Counted from the first letter of the stretch, positions 1 through 8,801 are shown. The stretch: 64,000 bases of DNA from Burkholderiales bacterium (GCA_030604135.1 JAUVWL010000011.1:50340-114339); one strand, 5' to 3'. The notes: generated by a model not told the origin, from the sequence alone. Numbers and translations: made by a program.

Positions 1-108
1 CGGGCGCTGGAAATGCACCAGGGGGCCACGATCTCGGGGCAGCTCAAGCCAATGGCAGCCGGCGCAGAGGAAAAGCCCCCACTGAAGCTGGCGGCAAACA
101 ACGGCTGA
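1..108 (+). CDS. Bactofilin family protein, C-terminal fragment
   Basis: The window opens inside a gene. Frame 1 from base 1 reads 35 codons ending LKLAANNG and TGA at 106-108. The stretch LEMHQGATISGQLKPM resembles the last turns of a bactofilin beta-helix (polymer-forming cytoskeletal protein), followed by a short charged, disordered tail. Bactofilins polymerise without nucleotide and scaffold envelope or cell-shape proteins. The position directly upstream of erpA agrees with the gene order I know from Comamonadaceae. The N-terminus lies outside the window, so length and start cannot be judged. The assignment rests on a short tail plus context. Confidence 0.6.
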   Translation, partial: RALEMHQGATISGQLKPMAAGAEEKPPLKLAANNG

Positions 109-222
109 GTCACAAATCCGACCGATTTGCTATAGCATGTGTTGAAGGTGTCGGCCGAAACGTTTTGCCGACGGTTTGAGTTCAGCACATGGAGCCGGTG
201 GGCTCCGAGATCGAGGTAACCC

Positions 223-588
223 ATGAGCGCAGTGGCCGAAATTTCCCAGACCGATATGCCGGCACCGTTGGTGTTCACCGACAGTGCGGCCGCCAAAGTG
301 GCCGATCTGGTCGCGGAGGAAGGCAACCCCGACCTCAAGCTGCGTGTGTTTGTGCAGGGCGGTGGCTGCTCGGGTTTCCAGTACGGCTTCACCTTTGACG
401 AGGTTGTCAACGAAGACGACACCCAGATGTCCAAGAACGGCGTCACCCTGCTGATCGATGCCATGAGCTACCAGTACCTGGTGGGCGCAGAAATCGATTA
501 CAAGGAAGATCTCGAAGGCGCCCAGTTTGTGATCCGCAACCCGAATGCCACCACCACCTGTGGTTGTGGTTCGAGTTTCAGCGTCTGA
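223..588 (+). CDS. erpA: Iron-sulfur cluster insertion protein ErpA
   Basis: A-type carrier of 121 residues that passes Fe-S clusters to apo-enzymes in the cytoplasm. The three cluster ligands of the family are visible: Cys49 in [10 protein letters not shown], and Cys113 and Cys115 in the C-terminal CGCGSSFSV. The length is normal for ErpA/IscA proteins. The ATG at 223 is preceded by a strong Shine-Dalgarno sequence (GAGGTAA), and the upstream ATG at 189 is in another frame. ErpA rather than IscA or SufA is preferred because of the isolated location next to a bactofilin gene, away from any isc or suf genes. It is followed by a clear intrinsic terminator at 640-661. Confidence 0.95.
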   Translation: MSAVAEISQTDMPAPLVFTDSAAAKVADLVAEEGNPDLKLRVFVQGGGCSGFQYGFTFDEVVNEDDTQMSKNGVTLLIDAMSYQYLVGAEIDYKEDLEGAQFVIRNPNATTTCGCGSSFSV

Positions 589-639
589 GGCGCGGCAGCG
601 GGCCGCACCGTTTGCCGTATTGACCACGGAAACGAAAAA

Positions 640-661
640 GGGAGCTTGAGCTCCCTTTTTT
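640..661. terminator. Intrinsic terminator between erpA and the M23 peptidase gene
   Basis: GGGAGC and GCTCCC form a 6-bp stem around TTGA. An A-run precedes it and a T-run follows it, so it can end transcription from both convergent genes (erpA on + and the peptidase on -). Confidence 0.9.
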
Positions 662-675
662 GATGCCTGCAGATC

Positions 676-2031
676 TTACTGGGCGCTGGCCCTGGTCACG
701 GTGGCTGCCGCGTCGAGCATCTGGCGTTGCGCCTGGGCGACTGCCTCGAACTGGGGTTTCAGGGCACGGTCGAGCGGCACACTCTCGCTGTTGCGCAGTG
801 CCACCAGGGGGTCCAAATGCCGGCCGTTGTCGCGGAACTCGAAGTGCAGGTGCGGTCCGGTGCAGGTGCCGGTGCAACCCACCGCGCCGACCCGGTCGCC
901 CTGTCCGACCCGTTGGCCGCGCCGGACGTCGATGCGGCTGAGGTGGGCGTACACGGTCACATGACCACGGCGGTGCTGGATGAACACCACGTTGCCGTAC
1001 CCGCCCTGGCGCCCCGAGAAGCTCACAACACCGTCGCCAATGCTGCGCACCGGCGTACCCGTAGGAGCGGCAAAGTCAACACCCAGGTGCGCCCGCCGGT
1101 CGCCGTGTACCGGGTGGAAGCGCATGCCATAGCCGCTGCTGACACGGGTGAATTCCAGTGGCGAAGACAGGTACTCCCGCAATGAACTCTGTCCGTCGAA
1201 GTCGTAGTAGCCACCTTTGTGGCCGGGGGCTTCGAACCAGACGGCATGGTAGGCCTTCCCTGCATTGATGAACTCGGCACTCAGGATGCGGCCAGCCCGC
1301 AATGCCTCACCGTCCCCTTCGAGTACCTCATAGACCAGGCTGAATCGGTCGCCGCGGCGCAGGTCGCGACGGAAGTCGATGTTGGCCGAGAACATCTCGG
1401 CCAGCTGGACGGCCACCGAGTCGGGCAGGCCGATGCCATCGGTGGCGGCAAACAAGGAGCTGTGGATTTCGCCACTGGCCAGCCGGTTGGATGCGGTGAG
1501 TTCGCCCTTTTCGAGGCGTGACTGCAGCCCTTCGGCGGTTCTTTCGATCACCAGTCGTTCGAAGGCACGCTCGTCACTGGACAGCCAGCGACCCGAAAGC
1601 CGCTGCAGTTCGTGACGATCGTTGGTTTCGACGGCCACCAGTTTGCCGAGTCGACCTGCAAACAGCTGGCGTGCCAGAGGGTCGTTGCGCAGAAAACTCT
1701 GGGCTTCGGTGTCGCTGACCCCCATGCGTTGCAGCAGGCTGCTGGCGTTGTCGTCGCGCCTGACGGTGTCGCTCCGGTACAGCGTGAAACCATCCTGGTG
1801 GGCCGACAGTGGCAATGAGGCGAAGGCGTCGGGGAGGGCCAGGCTGTCGACCACCTGTCGCACCGGCAGGTCGGCCGCGTCAGGGGCAAGGGGGGCAATG
1901 CCGAAGGCCGTGACGCCGGTGCCCAGCAGCACAGCTCCGACCCCTCCCACAATGCGGCGGTGGTGGCGTGAGACCGACAGGCGGATGGCGTCGACCAGGG
2001 GAGGGCGTGAGTGCAGGGAACGGCGGGTCAA
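676..2031 (-). CDS. M23 family metallopeptidase (MepM-like murein endopeptidase)
   Basis: Predicted periplasmic murein hydrolase anchored by one N-terminal membrane segment ([17 protein letters not shown]). A long middle region is typical of OapA/MepM-type proteins, and the C-terminal LytM domain carries the zinc motifs HLGVD, YAHL and GPHLHFEF, so it should be catalytically active on peptide crosslinks. The ORF track starts at 2097, but that codon is TTG with no good ribosome site. I chose the in-frame TTG at 2031 (reading [10 protein letters not shown]), which has AGGATG upstream, giving about 451 residues. It is divergent from tyrS and ends at the shared terminator with erpA. The start is the least certain part. 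Confidence 0.85.
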   Translation of the reverse strand: MTRRSLHSRPPLVDAIRLSVSRHHRRIVGGVGAVLLGTGVTAFGIAPLAPDAADLPVRQVVDSLALPDAFASLPLSAHQDGFTLYRSDTVRRDDNASSLLQRMGVSDTEAQSFLRNDPLARQLFAGRLGKLVAVETNDRHELQRLSGRWLSSDERAFERLVIERTAEGLQSRLEKGELTASNRLASGEIHSSLFAATDGIGLPDSVAVQLAEMFSANIDFRRDLRRGDRFSLVYEVLEGDGEALRAGRILSAEFINAGKAYHAVWFEAPGHKGGYYDFDGQSSLREYLSSPLEFTRVSSGYGMRFHPVHGDRRAHLGVDFAAPTGTPVRSIGDGVVSFSGRQGGYGNVVFIQHRRGHVTVYAHLSRIDVRRGQRVGQGDRVGAVGCTGTCTGPHLHFEFRDNGRHLDPLVALRNSESVPLDRALKPQFEAVAQAQRQMLDAAATVTRASAQ

Positions 2032-2132
2032 AACAACATCCTGTGGGCCAACGTGAGCAAGACAACAAACCCTGTGCGATTTTCTGGGGCCACACAAGTT
2101 CCCCGACCACGGGCATCGGATCGTCGCCGGGA

Positions 2133-2173
2133 GCCTCGCGCGCGAGGCTTGCCCGGGCAGGCGACACTAGAAT
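2133..2173. promoter_or_regulatory. Palindrome and candidate -10 in the tyrS / peptidase divergent region
   Basis: GCCTCGCGCGCGAGGC at 2133-2148 is a perfect 16-bp palindrome. It is followed by TAGAAT at 2168-2173, a plausible -10 for tyrS about 60 bp before its ATG. No convincing -35 is seen, so the promoter is tentative; the palindrome itself is certain. Confidence 0.35.
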
Positions 2174-2231
2174 CGGTGCACCACCCAAAAGTATAGCCAC
2201 GCCCTGGGCTGATGCATCTGAAAAAACCCGT

Positions 2232-3494
2232 ATGAACTCTGGCCCGAACGCAACCAAAAGTACGCCGGAAACCACCGGCGAAGGCGCCCAACTGACAGAC
2301 GGCGTCAGAGAGGCTCTGGCCGTGACCCTGCGCGGCTGCGAAGAACTGCTGCCCCAGGAGGATTGGGTGCGCAAGCTGGCGCGTGCCGAACAGCAGGGAC
2401 AGCCCTTGCGGATCAAGCTCGGCCTGGACCCGACGGCCCCGGACATCCACATCGGCCACACGGTGGTGCTCAACAAAATGCGCCAGCTGCAGGACCTTGG
2501 GCATCAGGTGATCTTCCTGATCGGGGATTTCACCAGCCTGATCGGCGACCCCTCGGGCCGCAACAGCACGCGACCGCCGCTGACGTCCGAGCAGATCAAG
2601 GCGAATGCTGAGACCTACTACCGTCAGGCCAGTCTGGTGCTGGATCCGGCGAGGACCGAGATCCGTTACAACAGCGAGTGGAGTTTGCCGCTGGGGTCGA
2701 TGGGCATGATCCAGCTGGCGGCCAAGTACACCGTGGCGCGCATGATGGAGCGCAACGATTTCCACGACCGCTTCAAGGCCGGCACGCCGATCAGCGTGCA
2801 CGAGTTTCTGTATCCGCTGATGCAGGGCTACGACTCGGTGGCGCTCAAGAGCGACCTGGAGCTGGGCGGCACGGACCAGAAGTTCAACCTGCTGATGGGG
2901 CGCCACCTGCAGCAGGAATACGGCCAGGAGCCGCAGTGCATCCTGACCATGCCGCTGCTGGAGGGGCTGGACGGTGTCGAGAAGATGTCCAAGTCCAAGA
3001 ACAACTACATCGGCATCACCGAAGAGCCCAACACCATGTTCGCCAAGGTGCTGTCGATTTCGGACACGCTGATGTGGCGCTGGTACACGCTGCTGTCGTT
3101 CAAGTCGATGGCCGAGATCGAGGCCCTGAAGAAAGAGGTCGAAGCCGGTCGCAACCCCAAGGACGCGAAGGTGATGCTGGCCAAGGAGATCACGGCCCGG
3201 TTTCACAGCGCGGCCGCCGCCGATGCCGCCGAGCAGGACTTCATCAACCGCAGCAAGGGCGGCATTCCGGACGGGATTCCCGAGGTGTCGCTCTCGGGTG
3301 CGCCGATGGGCATCGCCGCCTTGCTGAAGGCCGCGGGGCTGGTGGCCTCGACGAGCGAGGGCAACCGCCTGATCGATGGCGGGGGCGTGCGGATCGACGG
3401 GGCCGTGGTGTCGGACAAGGGCCTGAAGGTGGAGGCCGGGACCTGTGTGGTGCAGGTGGGCAAGCGCAAGTTTGCTCGTGTAAATTTGCATTAA
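2232..3494 (+). CDS. tyrS: Tyrosine--tRNA ligase
   Basis: Class I aminoacyl-tRNA synthetase charging tRNA-Tyr. The signature HIGH-type motif appears as HIGH within [10 protein letters not shown], and the KMSKS loop is intact (EKMSKSKNN). A C-terminal S4-like RNA-binding domain follows (residues about 350-420, [14 protein letters not shown]). The ORF is open further upstream, but the ATG at 2232 ([10 protein letters not shown]) gives 420 residues, a normal size for this TyrRS type, and leaves a 200-bp divergent promoter region. The gene is flanked downstream by an IS5-type insertion. Confidence 0.97.
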   Translation: MNSGPNATKSTPETTGEGAQLTDGVREALAVTLRGCEELLPQEDWVRKLARAEQQGQPLRIKLGLDPTAPDIHIGHTVVLNKMRQLQDLGHQVIFLIGDFTSLIGDPSGRNSTRPPLTSEQIKANAETYYRQASLVLDPARTEIRYNSEWSLPLGSMGMIQLAAKYTVARMMERNDFHDRFKAGTPISVHEFLYPLMQGYDSVALKSDLELGGTDQKFNLLMGRHLQQEYGQEPQCILTMPLLEGLDGVEKMSKSKNNYIGITEEPNTMFAKVLSISDTLMWRWYTLLSFKSMAEIEALKKEVEAGRNPKDAKVMLAKEITARFHSAAAADAAEQDFINRSKGGIPDGIPEVSLSGAPMGIAALLKAAGLVASTSEGNRLIDGGGVRIDGAVVSDKGLKVEAGTCVVQVGKRKFARVNLH

Positions 3495-3590
3495 TGGATG
3501 GCACCTTGGAGTAGTTTTATGCGATGTCTCGTGGTGCACAGGTTTTTGCGCTGTCGTTGGTGAGGATCCCTGGAGATCCGGAGGGTTCTT

Positions 3591-3761
3591 ATGCTGCACT
3601 TGTTTAATGAAGCTTCGTTGCTTGGTGTAGCCGCAGATGCCACTTTTCTAACCGCACTTGCCGGCTTTGTCGGACGAATCTCATGGACCTTTGCTGCATG
3701 GCTTATTCGCGTGGTGCAGGAGAGGATGGCAAAGAGTCCTTTGGTGATTGAATTAAAGCTT
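3591..3761 (+). pseudogene. Possible short ORF truncated by the IS element
   Basis: The 267 bp between tyrS and the IS have lower GC than the surroundings. One ORF starts at ATG 3591 behind a good ribosome site (GGAGGG) and encodes MLHLFNEASLLGV and a hydrophobic stretch (FVGRISWTFAAWLI). It runs into the IS left end and stops at 3818 inside it. It could be the 5' remnant of a gene cut by the insertion, or only a chance frame. I recognise no family. Confidence 0.25.
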
Positions 3762-3778
3762 GGGATGGTCTGCAAAAC
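3762..3778 (+). repeat. IS left terminal inverted repeat
   Basis: GGGATGGTCTGCAAAAC. It pairs with the right repeat at 4868-4884, with one mismatch in 17. Confidence 0.85.
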
Positions 3779-3814
3779 CTCGGCGCCTCTGCCCCGATGT
3801 GAGACAGTGACGGC

Positions 3815-4747
3815 ATGACGCAAATGAGCCAGGGCGAGAGCGGATTCGAGCGCAAGACCAGGAGGACACGCAAGCGCGAGTTCCTGGACGAGAAGAACCT
3901 GGTGGTGCCCTGGGCCGAGCTGGTGGCCCTCATCGCGCCGCATGCGCCGGCTCCGGTTTCCAGGGGCGGACGCCCACCGTTTGCCGTCGAGACCATGCTG
4001 CGCATTCACTTCCTGCAGCAGTGGTTCACTCTCTCGGACCCAGCGATGGAAGAGGCTCTGTACGACATGGCTCTGTTCCGCGAGTTCGTGGGTCTGGATG
4101 CCGGGGAAGACAACCTGCCTGACGAGAGCACCATTCTTCAGTTCCGCCACTTGCTCGAAGCTCACAACCTGAGTTTGCAGATCCTGACCACCGTCAATGC
4201 GACGCTGATCGCAGCGCCGAGTTCGACCAAGCACAGCAGTGGCGAGCGCGACCCCGAGATGCACCAGACCAAGAAGGGCAACCAGTGGTGCTTTGGGATG
4301 AAGGCGCATATCGGCGTCGATTCGGACTCGGGCCTGGTGCACACGGTGGTGGGGACGGCGGCCAACGTCAACGATGTGACGCAGGCGCATGCGGCGGTGC
4401 ACGGAGCGGAATCCGATGTCTTCGCCGACTCGGGTTACCAGGGCGTTGGCAAGCGGCAAGAGACGCAAGAGATCAACGTCAACTGGCACGTGGCCATGCG
4501 ACCGGGCAAGCGCAAGGTGCTGGACAAGAGTACACCGATGGGCGCGATTCTCGACCAGTTGGAGCAGGCCAAGGCTCGCATCCGGGCCAAGGTCGAACAC
4601 ACTTTCCGGGTGATCAAACGCCAGTTCGGGCATGAAAAGGTGCGCTACCGGGGCTTGGCCAAGAACATCGCTCAACTGCATTCGCTGTTTGCACTGTCCA
4701 GCCTGTGGATGGTGCGGCGCACGCTGCTGCAGGAGAGGCGGGGATGA
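3815..4747 (+). CDS. IS5-family transposase with internal deletion
   Basis: DDE transposase of 310 residues. An N-terminal DUF772-like region (PPFAVETMLRIHFLQQW, LPDESTILQFRHLL) and a C-terminal catalytic part (GNQWCFGMKAHIGVD, DSGYQG, VEHTFRVIKRQFG) are clear. Family members normally read TVNATL, then about 17 more residues ending VVDATL, then IAAPSSTK. Here NATL joins directly to IAAPSSTK (residues 128-138). The missing block holds the first catalytic Asp. The repeated coding stretch GCGACGCTG at the junction (4199-4207) suggests slippage between direct repeats. The rest of the frame is intact, so the deletion is in frame. I predict the protein is catalytically dead. Confidence 0.85.
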   Translation: MTQMSQGESGFERKTRRTRKREFLDEKNLVVPWAELVALIAPHAPAPVSRGGRPPFAVETMLRIHFLQQWFTLSDPAMEEALYDMALFREFVGLDAGEDNLPDESTILQFRHLLEAHNLSLQILTTVNATLIAAPSSTKHSSGERDPEMHQTKKGNQWCFGMKAHIGVDSDSGLVHTVVGTAANVNDVTQAHAAVHGAESDVFADSGYQGVGKRQETQEINVNWHVAMRPGKRKVLDKSTPMGAILDQLEQAKARIRAKVEHTFRVIKRQFGHEKVRYRGLAKNIAQLHSLFALSSLWMVRRTLLQERRG

Positions 4748-4867
4748 GTGCGTCCGAATGCGGCCAAGGAGCCGCGAAAATGGGCGAAATTGCCCCCCGA
4801 ACGCGCCGAAATGCCCCCAGATCGCCATCATCTGAAATCACGCATATCAACTCCCGCGCCAGAGGGT

Positions 4868-4884
4868 GTTGTGCAGACCATCCC
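4868..4884 (-). repeat. IS right terminal inverted repeat
   Basis: Its reverse complement reads GGGATGGTCTGCACAAC, matching the left end at 16 of 17 positions. Confidence 0.85.
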
Positions 4885-4955
4885 CAGGAGGTTCTCGAGT
4901 GTTTTTCCTGCTGAAGATGGACGGCTGCGCGGTTGTGAAGACCGTCGAAGGGTAC

Positions 4956-4974
4956 GAAAACACCATGTGTTTTC
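4956..4974. repeat. Perfect inverted repeat upstream of the CDF exporter gene
   Basis: GAAAACAC, then CAT, then GTGTTTTC, about 30 bp before the start codon of the exporter. It could be an operator or a hairpin. It has no U-tract, so it is not a typical terminator. Confidence 0.4.
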
Positions 4975-5005
4975 CCCATTGACCAGGCACTAGGGTTGCA
5001 CCGGG

Positions 5006-5935
5006 ATGAAAGGCTTTAGTCCACGCCGCCTCCTGCTGGCGTCCGTGGTGGTGGCGCTGCTGACCATCGGGCTCAAGACCCTGGCCTGGCACGTCACCGG
5101 TTCGGTTGGCCTGCTCTCGGACGCCCTGGAATCCTTTGTCAACCTGGCCAGCGCGGTGTTCGCACTGGCCATGGTGACCATCGCCCAGCGCCCGGCCGAT
5201 GACGACCACCCTTACGGGCACACGAAGGCCGAATATTTCTCCAGTGGCTTCGAGGGCGTGCTCATCCTGGGCGCTGCGCTGGCCATCGGCTGGACGGCCG
5301 TGGGGCGCCTGTTCAACCCCCAGGAACTGGAAGCCCCGGGACTGGGGCTGGGCTTGTCGGTGGCCAGCGCGGCGCTCAACGGTCTGTTGGCCGCGCTGAT
5401 GTTGCGCGCCTCGCGGATGCACCGCAAGCAGGGTGTGGCTGGTGCCGAGGCCGTCGAGGCCGACGCCCGACATCTGCTCACCGATGTCTACACCACGGGG
5501 GGGGTGGTGCTGGGCGTAGGTCTGGTGTTCCTGACCGGCTGGCTCTGGCTGGACCCGGTGGTGGCGCTGCTGGTGGCCGCCAACATCGTGCGCGAAGGCG
5601 TGCATCTGATCCGTCGGGCCAGTGACGGGCTGATGGACCACGCGCTCGACCCCGAGCTTCAGGAGCGCATCGATGAGGTGCTGGCGCAGTTTGTGGACCC
5701 GCAGCGACCGGACCTGCTGCGTTTCGACCATGTGAGCACGCGGCGCGCCGGTCAGCGCCGGTTCGTCGACCTGCACATGCACATGCCACCCAACTGGACA
5801 TTGCGCCGGGCGGCTGCCTTGCGGATGAGTGTCGAGCAGGCCCTGATGAGTGCGGTACCCGGGTTGCGGGCCACCATCCAGTTGCTGCCGGGAGACGTCG
5901 AGGCGCATTTCCACGACCAGGAGGATCTGAAGTGA
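5006..5935 (+). CDS. Cation diffusion facilitator (FieF/MamB-type metal exporter)
   Basis: Inner-membrane divalent-metal/proton antiporter of 309 residues. The transmembrane domain holds the TM2 metal-site motif SDALESFVN (residues 38-46), the loop motif HPYGHTKAE and the TM5 motif [10 protein letters not shown] cytoplasmic C-terminal domain (about 210-309) ends in a His-containing tail (VEAHFHD). Substrate (Fe, Zn, Mn or Cd) cannot be read from the motifs. The ATG at 5006 is followed by a full-length family fit. Its stop overlaps the GTG start of dtd, so the two are translationally coupled. The upstream IS may have displaced its original promoter. Confidence 0.88.
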   Translation: MKGFSPRRLLLASVVVALLTIGLKTLAWHVTGSVGLLSDALESFVNLASAVFALAMVTIAQRPADDDHPYGHTKAEYFSSGFEGVLILGAALAIGWTAVGRLFNPQELEAPGLGLGLSVASAALNGLLAALMLRASRMHRKQGVAGAEAVEADARHLLTDVYTTGGVVLGVGLVFLTGWLWLDPVVALLVAANIVREGVHLIRRASDGLMDHALDPELQERIDEVLAQFVDPQRPDLLRFDHVSTRRAGQRRFVDLHMHMPPNWTLRRAAALRMSVEQALMSAVPGLRATIQLLPGDVEAHFHDQEDLK

Positions 5936-6372
5936 TCGCGTTGCTGCAGCGGGTGTCCAGCGCCCGGGTGGACATTGGTGGCGAGACGGTGGGGGCGATC
6001 GGGGGCGGGCTGCTGGCGCTGGTGTGCGCCGAGCCGCAGGACACCGAGGCCGTGTGCCAGCGCATGCTGGACAAGATCCTGAAGCTGCGCATCTTCGGTG
6101 ACGACCAGGGCAAGATGAACCTGAGTGTGCAGGACGTGGGTGGTGGCCTGCTGGTCGTCAGCCAGTTCACCCTGGCGGCCGACACGCGCCACGGCAACCG
6201 GCCCGGGTTCACCGCGGCGGCGCCACCGGAACAGGGTCGTGCGCTGTTCGACCATTTCGTGGCGCTGGCACGCACCCGTCACCCGCAGGTTGCAACCGGG
6301 CGCTTTGGTGCCGACATGGCGGTTCACCTGGTCAACGACGGACCGGTGACCATTCCCTTGCGCATGTCCTGA
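5932..6372 (+). CDS. dtd: D-aminoacyl-tRNA deacylase
   Basis: Cytoplasmic proofreading enzyme that removes D-amino acids mischarged onto tRNA. It has 146 residues, the standard size. The family motifs are present: [17 protein letters not shown] (SQFTL active-site motif) and the C-terminal LVNDGPVTI, which carries the GP of the Gly-cisPro region. The start is GTG at 5932, overlapping the stop of the CDF gene by 4 bp. The stop codon lies inside a strong promoter for the following operon. Confidence 0.95.
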   Translation: MIALLQRVSSARVDIGGETVGAIGGGLLALVCAEPQDTEAVCQRMLDKILKLRIFGDDQGKMNLSVQDVGGGLLVVSQFTLAADTRHGNRPGFTAAAPPEQGRALFDHFVALARTRHPQVATGRFGADMAVHLVNDGPVTIPLRMS

Positions 6373-6396
6373 CAGGTTTGGGGTCGTACCTATAAT
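6369..6396 (+). promoter_or_regulatory. Near-consensus sigma-70 promoter of the pigment operon
   Basis: CTGACA (-35, 5 of 6 consensus bases), a 16-bp spacer, then a perfect TATAAT (-10) at 6391-6396. The -35 overlaps the dtd stop codon. It lies about 58 bp before the start of the first pigment gene and is the best-looking promoter in the window. Confidence 0.75.
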
Positions 6397-6453
6397 CCCG
6401 CGCTTGCAAGGGTGGATGGACAAGTGGACAGAGGGGCGGATACAGGAGTGACC

Positions 6454-7812
6454 ATGGCAACCGTTGACGAACACGCAGTACCCGGCCGCCTCCAGGCGGA
6501 CGAGCAGGCCTGTGACGTGCTGGTGATCGGTGGCGGCCCGGCCGGGTCGACCGTGGCTCCCCTGCTGGCCCGCAAGGGGCACCGGGTGGTGCTGATCGAC
6601 AAGGACCATCACCCGCGCTTTCACATCGGCGAATCGCTGCTGCCGGCCAACCTGCCCTTGCTGGAGCGGCTGGGTGTGGGTGATGAGGTGAGTGCCATCG
6701 GCATGCCCAAACCCGGTGCCGAGTTTGTTTCGCCTTGGCATGACCAGGCGATGTCGATCGCCTTTGCCGATGCCTGGGACAAGAGCATGCCCGGGGCTTA
6801 CCAGGTGCGCCGTGCCGATTTCGACGACATCCTGATCCGCAACGCGGCCCGCTGTGGTGTCGAGGTGCACCAGGGCTGCAAGGCCACCGGAGTCGAGTTC
6901 ATCGACGACCGGCAGGTGCGGGTGGAAGCGCTGGATGCCGAAGGCCGGCCGCGGCGCTGGCGGGCGCGTTTCCTGGTCGATGCATCCGGGCGCGACACCT
7001 TCCTGGCCAGCCGCCAGGGCATCAAGCACCGCAACCCGCACCACACCAGCGCAGCGGTTTATGCCCACTTCAGCGGTGCCCGCCGCCATGAAGGCCCGGC
7101 CGAGGGCAACATCACCGTGTTCTGGTTCGAGCACGGCTGGTTCTGGTTCATTCCGCTGACCGACGGTGTCACCAGCGTCGGCATGGTGTCCTGGCCGTAC
7201 TTCATGAAGACCCGGGGTGGGCGTTCGCTGCAACAGTTCCTGCTCGACGGCATTGCGATGTGTCCTGCACTGGCCGAGCGCCTGAGTGGAGCCTGCATGG
7301 TCAGCGAGGCCGAGGGCACGGGCAATTTCTCCTATGCCGCCGAGCGCAACCACGGTCCGAACCATGTGCTGCTGGGCGATGCGTTCGCCTTTGTCGACCC
7401 GGTGTTCTCCTCCGGTGTCATGCTGGCCATGCAGGGCGGCGTGGCAGCGGCCGAGGCCATCGACACCTGCCTGCGCGAACCCCGCAAGGCTGCGGCCGCG
7501 CTCAAGGCCTACGACCGGGTGGCGCGCAAAGGGCCGGCGGTGTTCTCCTGGTTCATCTACCGCATGACCAATCCCATCATGCGCGACCTGCTCATGCACC
7601 CGAGAAACGTGCTGCGCATGAAGGAGGCCCTGCTGTCGGTGCTGGCGGGTGATATCTACGGGCGCACACCGATCTGGACCTCGGTGCGCCTGTTCAAGCT
7701 GGTCTACTACATCAACAACGCGGTCCAGCCGCGCCGTGCCTACCGGGCCTGGAAGCGCCGCCAGTTCAACATTGGACAGGCATCGGCTCCCGAACTGCAA
7801 GCCGCGCGGTGA
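6454..7812 (+). CDS. Flavin-dependent halogenase-like monooxygenase (halogenase A)
   Basis: FAD-binding protein of about 452 residues. The N-terminal dinucleotide fold is DVLVIGGGPAGS (21-32), followed by HIGESLLPAN, which fits the GE motif after the first helix pair in the tryptophan-halogenase/geranylgeranyl-reductase superfamily. WFWFIP (229-234) fits the WxWxIP halogenase signature, and MPKPGAEF contains a Lys (86) in the general area of the catalytic Lys of PrnA. LLGDAFAFVDPVFSSG is the second FAD motif. I chose ATG 6454 over 6412 because AGGAG stands 7 nt upstream. Similar genes head aryl-polyene and xanthomonadin loci. It is the first gene of block 1; halogenation is inferred, and a simple oxygenase is the alternative. 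Confidence 0.82.
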   Translation: MATVDEHAVPGRLQADEQACDVLVIGGGPAGSTVAPLLARKGHRVVLIDKDHHPRFHIGESLLPANLPLLERLGVGDEVSAIGMPKPGAEFVSPWHDQAMSIAFADAWDKSMPGAYQVRRADFDDILIRNAARCGVEVHQGCKATGVEFIDDRQVRVEALDAEGRPRRWRARFLVDASGRDTFLASRQGIKHRNPHHTSAAVYAHFSGARRHEGPAEGNITVFWFEHGWFWFIPLTDGVTSVGMVSWPYFMKTRGGRSLQQFLLDGIAMCPALAERLSGACMVSEAEGTGNFSYAAERNHGPNHVLLGDAFAFVDPVFSSGVMLAMQGGVAAAEAIDTCLREPRKAAAALKAYDRVARKGPAVFSWFIYRMTNPIMRDLLMHPRNVLRMKEALLSVLAGDIYGRTPIWTSVRLFKLVYYINNAVQPRRAYRAWKRRQFNIGQASAPELQAAR

Positions 7813-8801
7813 CCCTCGAGCTCCAGGTCACCCCGATGCCACCCCAGGACGCCCACGGCGTGTTGGGCGGCTTCCTGCTGGGTTCCACGAGCGGTTCGCT
7901 TCCCGACTGGCCCTGCCAGCGGCTGAGGGCGCCGGTCCTCGGGGAGTCAGACGGGACCTGGTGGGAAAGCTGGCTGGCAGGTGGTCCGTGCGACTCAGGC
8001 TTGGCCGGCGGGCTGCGCTGGCGCCGCCAGGGCGACCTGTTGTTCGGGTTGATGGAAGTTGACGAGGTGACCCAGGACACCGCGCCCGGCGTGTCGCCAC
8101 TGGAGCAAGCGGCCGAGCAGGCCTACCGCCAGCTGTTCGACCTGCTCGACCGGCAGGGCTTGCCGCACCTGTGGCGGGTCTGGAACTACCTGCCCGACAT
8201 CCACGGCCAGGAGGCGGGGCTGGAGCGTTACCGCCGATTCAACCTGGGTCGGGCCCGGGGCTTCGAGTCGGCCGCGAGATCGGTGGTGGGCCGGGTGCCG
8301 GCCGCCTGTGCCCTGGGGGTGCGCGCGGGCCCGCTGTCGGTGGCCTTCCTGGCCGGCCCCACCCCCGCAGTGCCCATCGAGAACCCGCGCCAGGTGAGCG
8401 CTTTCCACTATCCACAGGCATATGGCCCGCGCAGCCCCACCTTTTCACGTGCGGCGCTGGTCCACCCGCCGGGGCAGGAGTGGTTGTTCATCTCGGGCAC
8501 GGCCAGCATCGTCGGGCATGAAACGGTGCACCCGGGCGATGTGGCGGCCCAGTGCCACGAGACCGTGGACAATCTGGAGGCGGTGATCGCGCAGGCGAAT
8601 GCCCGGCGTTGTTCGGTGCCGGCCTTTTGCCTGGGCGGTCTGGGCCTGCGGGCCTACATCCGGCACGCCAGCGACCTGGGCATCGTGCGCGAGGTGCTGC
8701 GCGAACGCTGTCCTGATGCCCCGCTGCTGTGTGTGCAGGCCGATGTCTGCCGGGAGGACCTGCTGGTCGAAATCGAAGCCTGGGGCAGCCTGCCCTGTTG
8801 A
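7809..8801 (+). CDS. xanB2: XanB2-type chorismatase (hydroxybenzoate synthase)
   Basis: Protein of 330 residues resembling the FkbO/Hyg5/XanB2 chorismatase family, which splits chorismate to pyruvate and 3- or 4-hydroxybenzoate (or a dihydro product). The family features I can see are LWRVWNYLPDIH, LERYRRFNLGRARGFE, ENPRQVSAFHYPQAYGPRSP and the ISGTASIVGHE stretch of the C-terminal YjgF-like half. In Xanthomonas this enzyme supplies the aryl starter for xanthomonadin. It starts at GTG 7809, overlapping the halogenase A stop by 4 bp, so starter supply and halogenase are co-translated. Which isomer is made cannot be decided by eye. Confidence 0.85.
   Translation: MTLELQVTPMPPQDAHGVLGGFLLGSTSGSLPDWPCQRLRAPVLGESDGTWWESWLAGGPCDSGLAGGLRWRRQGDLLFGLMEVDEVTQDTAPGVSPLEQAAEQAYRQLFDLLDRQGLPHLWRVWNYLPDIHGQEAGLERYRRFNLGRARGFESAARSVVGRVPAACALGVRAGPLSVAFLAGPTPAVPIENPRQVSAFHYPQAYGPRSPTFSRAALVHPPGQEWLFISGTASIVGHETVHPGDVAAQCHETVDNLEAVIAQANARRCSVPAFCLGGLGLRAYIRHASDLGIVREVLRERCPDAPLLCVQADVCREDLLVEIEAWGSLPC

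Larger units (their letters stand above)
3762..4884 (+). mobile_element. IS5-family insertion sequence, about 1.12 kb
   Basis: The element is bounded by imperfect terminal inverted repeats starting GGGATGGTCTGCA at both ends (16 of 17 bases match) and holds one transposase gene. No target-site duplication is evident (left flank AAGCTT, right flank CAGGAG), which suggests rearrangement after insertion. It sits between tyrS and the CDF exporter gene. The transposase carries an internal in-frame deletion, so the copy is probably not autonomous. Confidence 0.85.

Noticed and set aside
2040-2231. T-box-like regulation of tyrS
   Set aside because: No T-box conserved sequence or terminator is seen and the genome is Gram-negative.
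2028-3599. A 523-codon minus-strand ORF over tyrS
   Set aside because: It is antisense to a certain tyrS gene and has no recognisable domain.
4979-4984. TTGACC as a -35 for the CDF exporter
   Set aside because: The ATG is only about 22 bp downstream and there is no -10 at a proper distance, so a promoter here would not precede the gene.
5752-7800. A 682-codon minus-strand ORF over dtd and halogenase A
   Set aside because: It is antisense to two genes with clear motifs and shows no family features.
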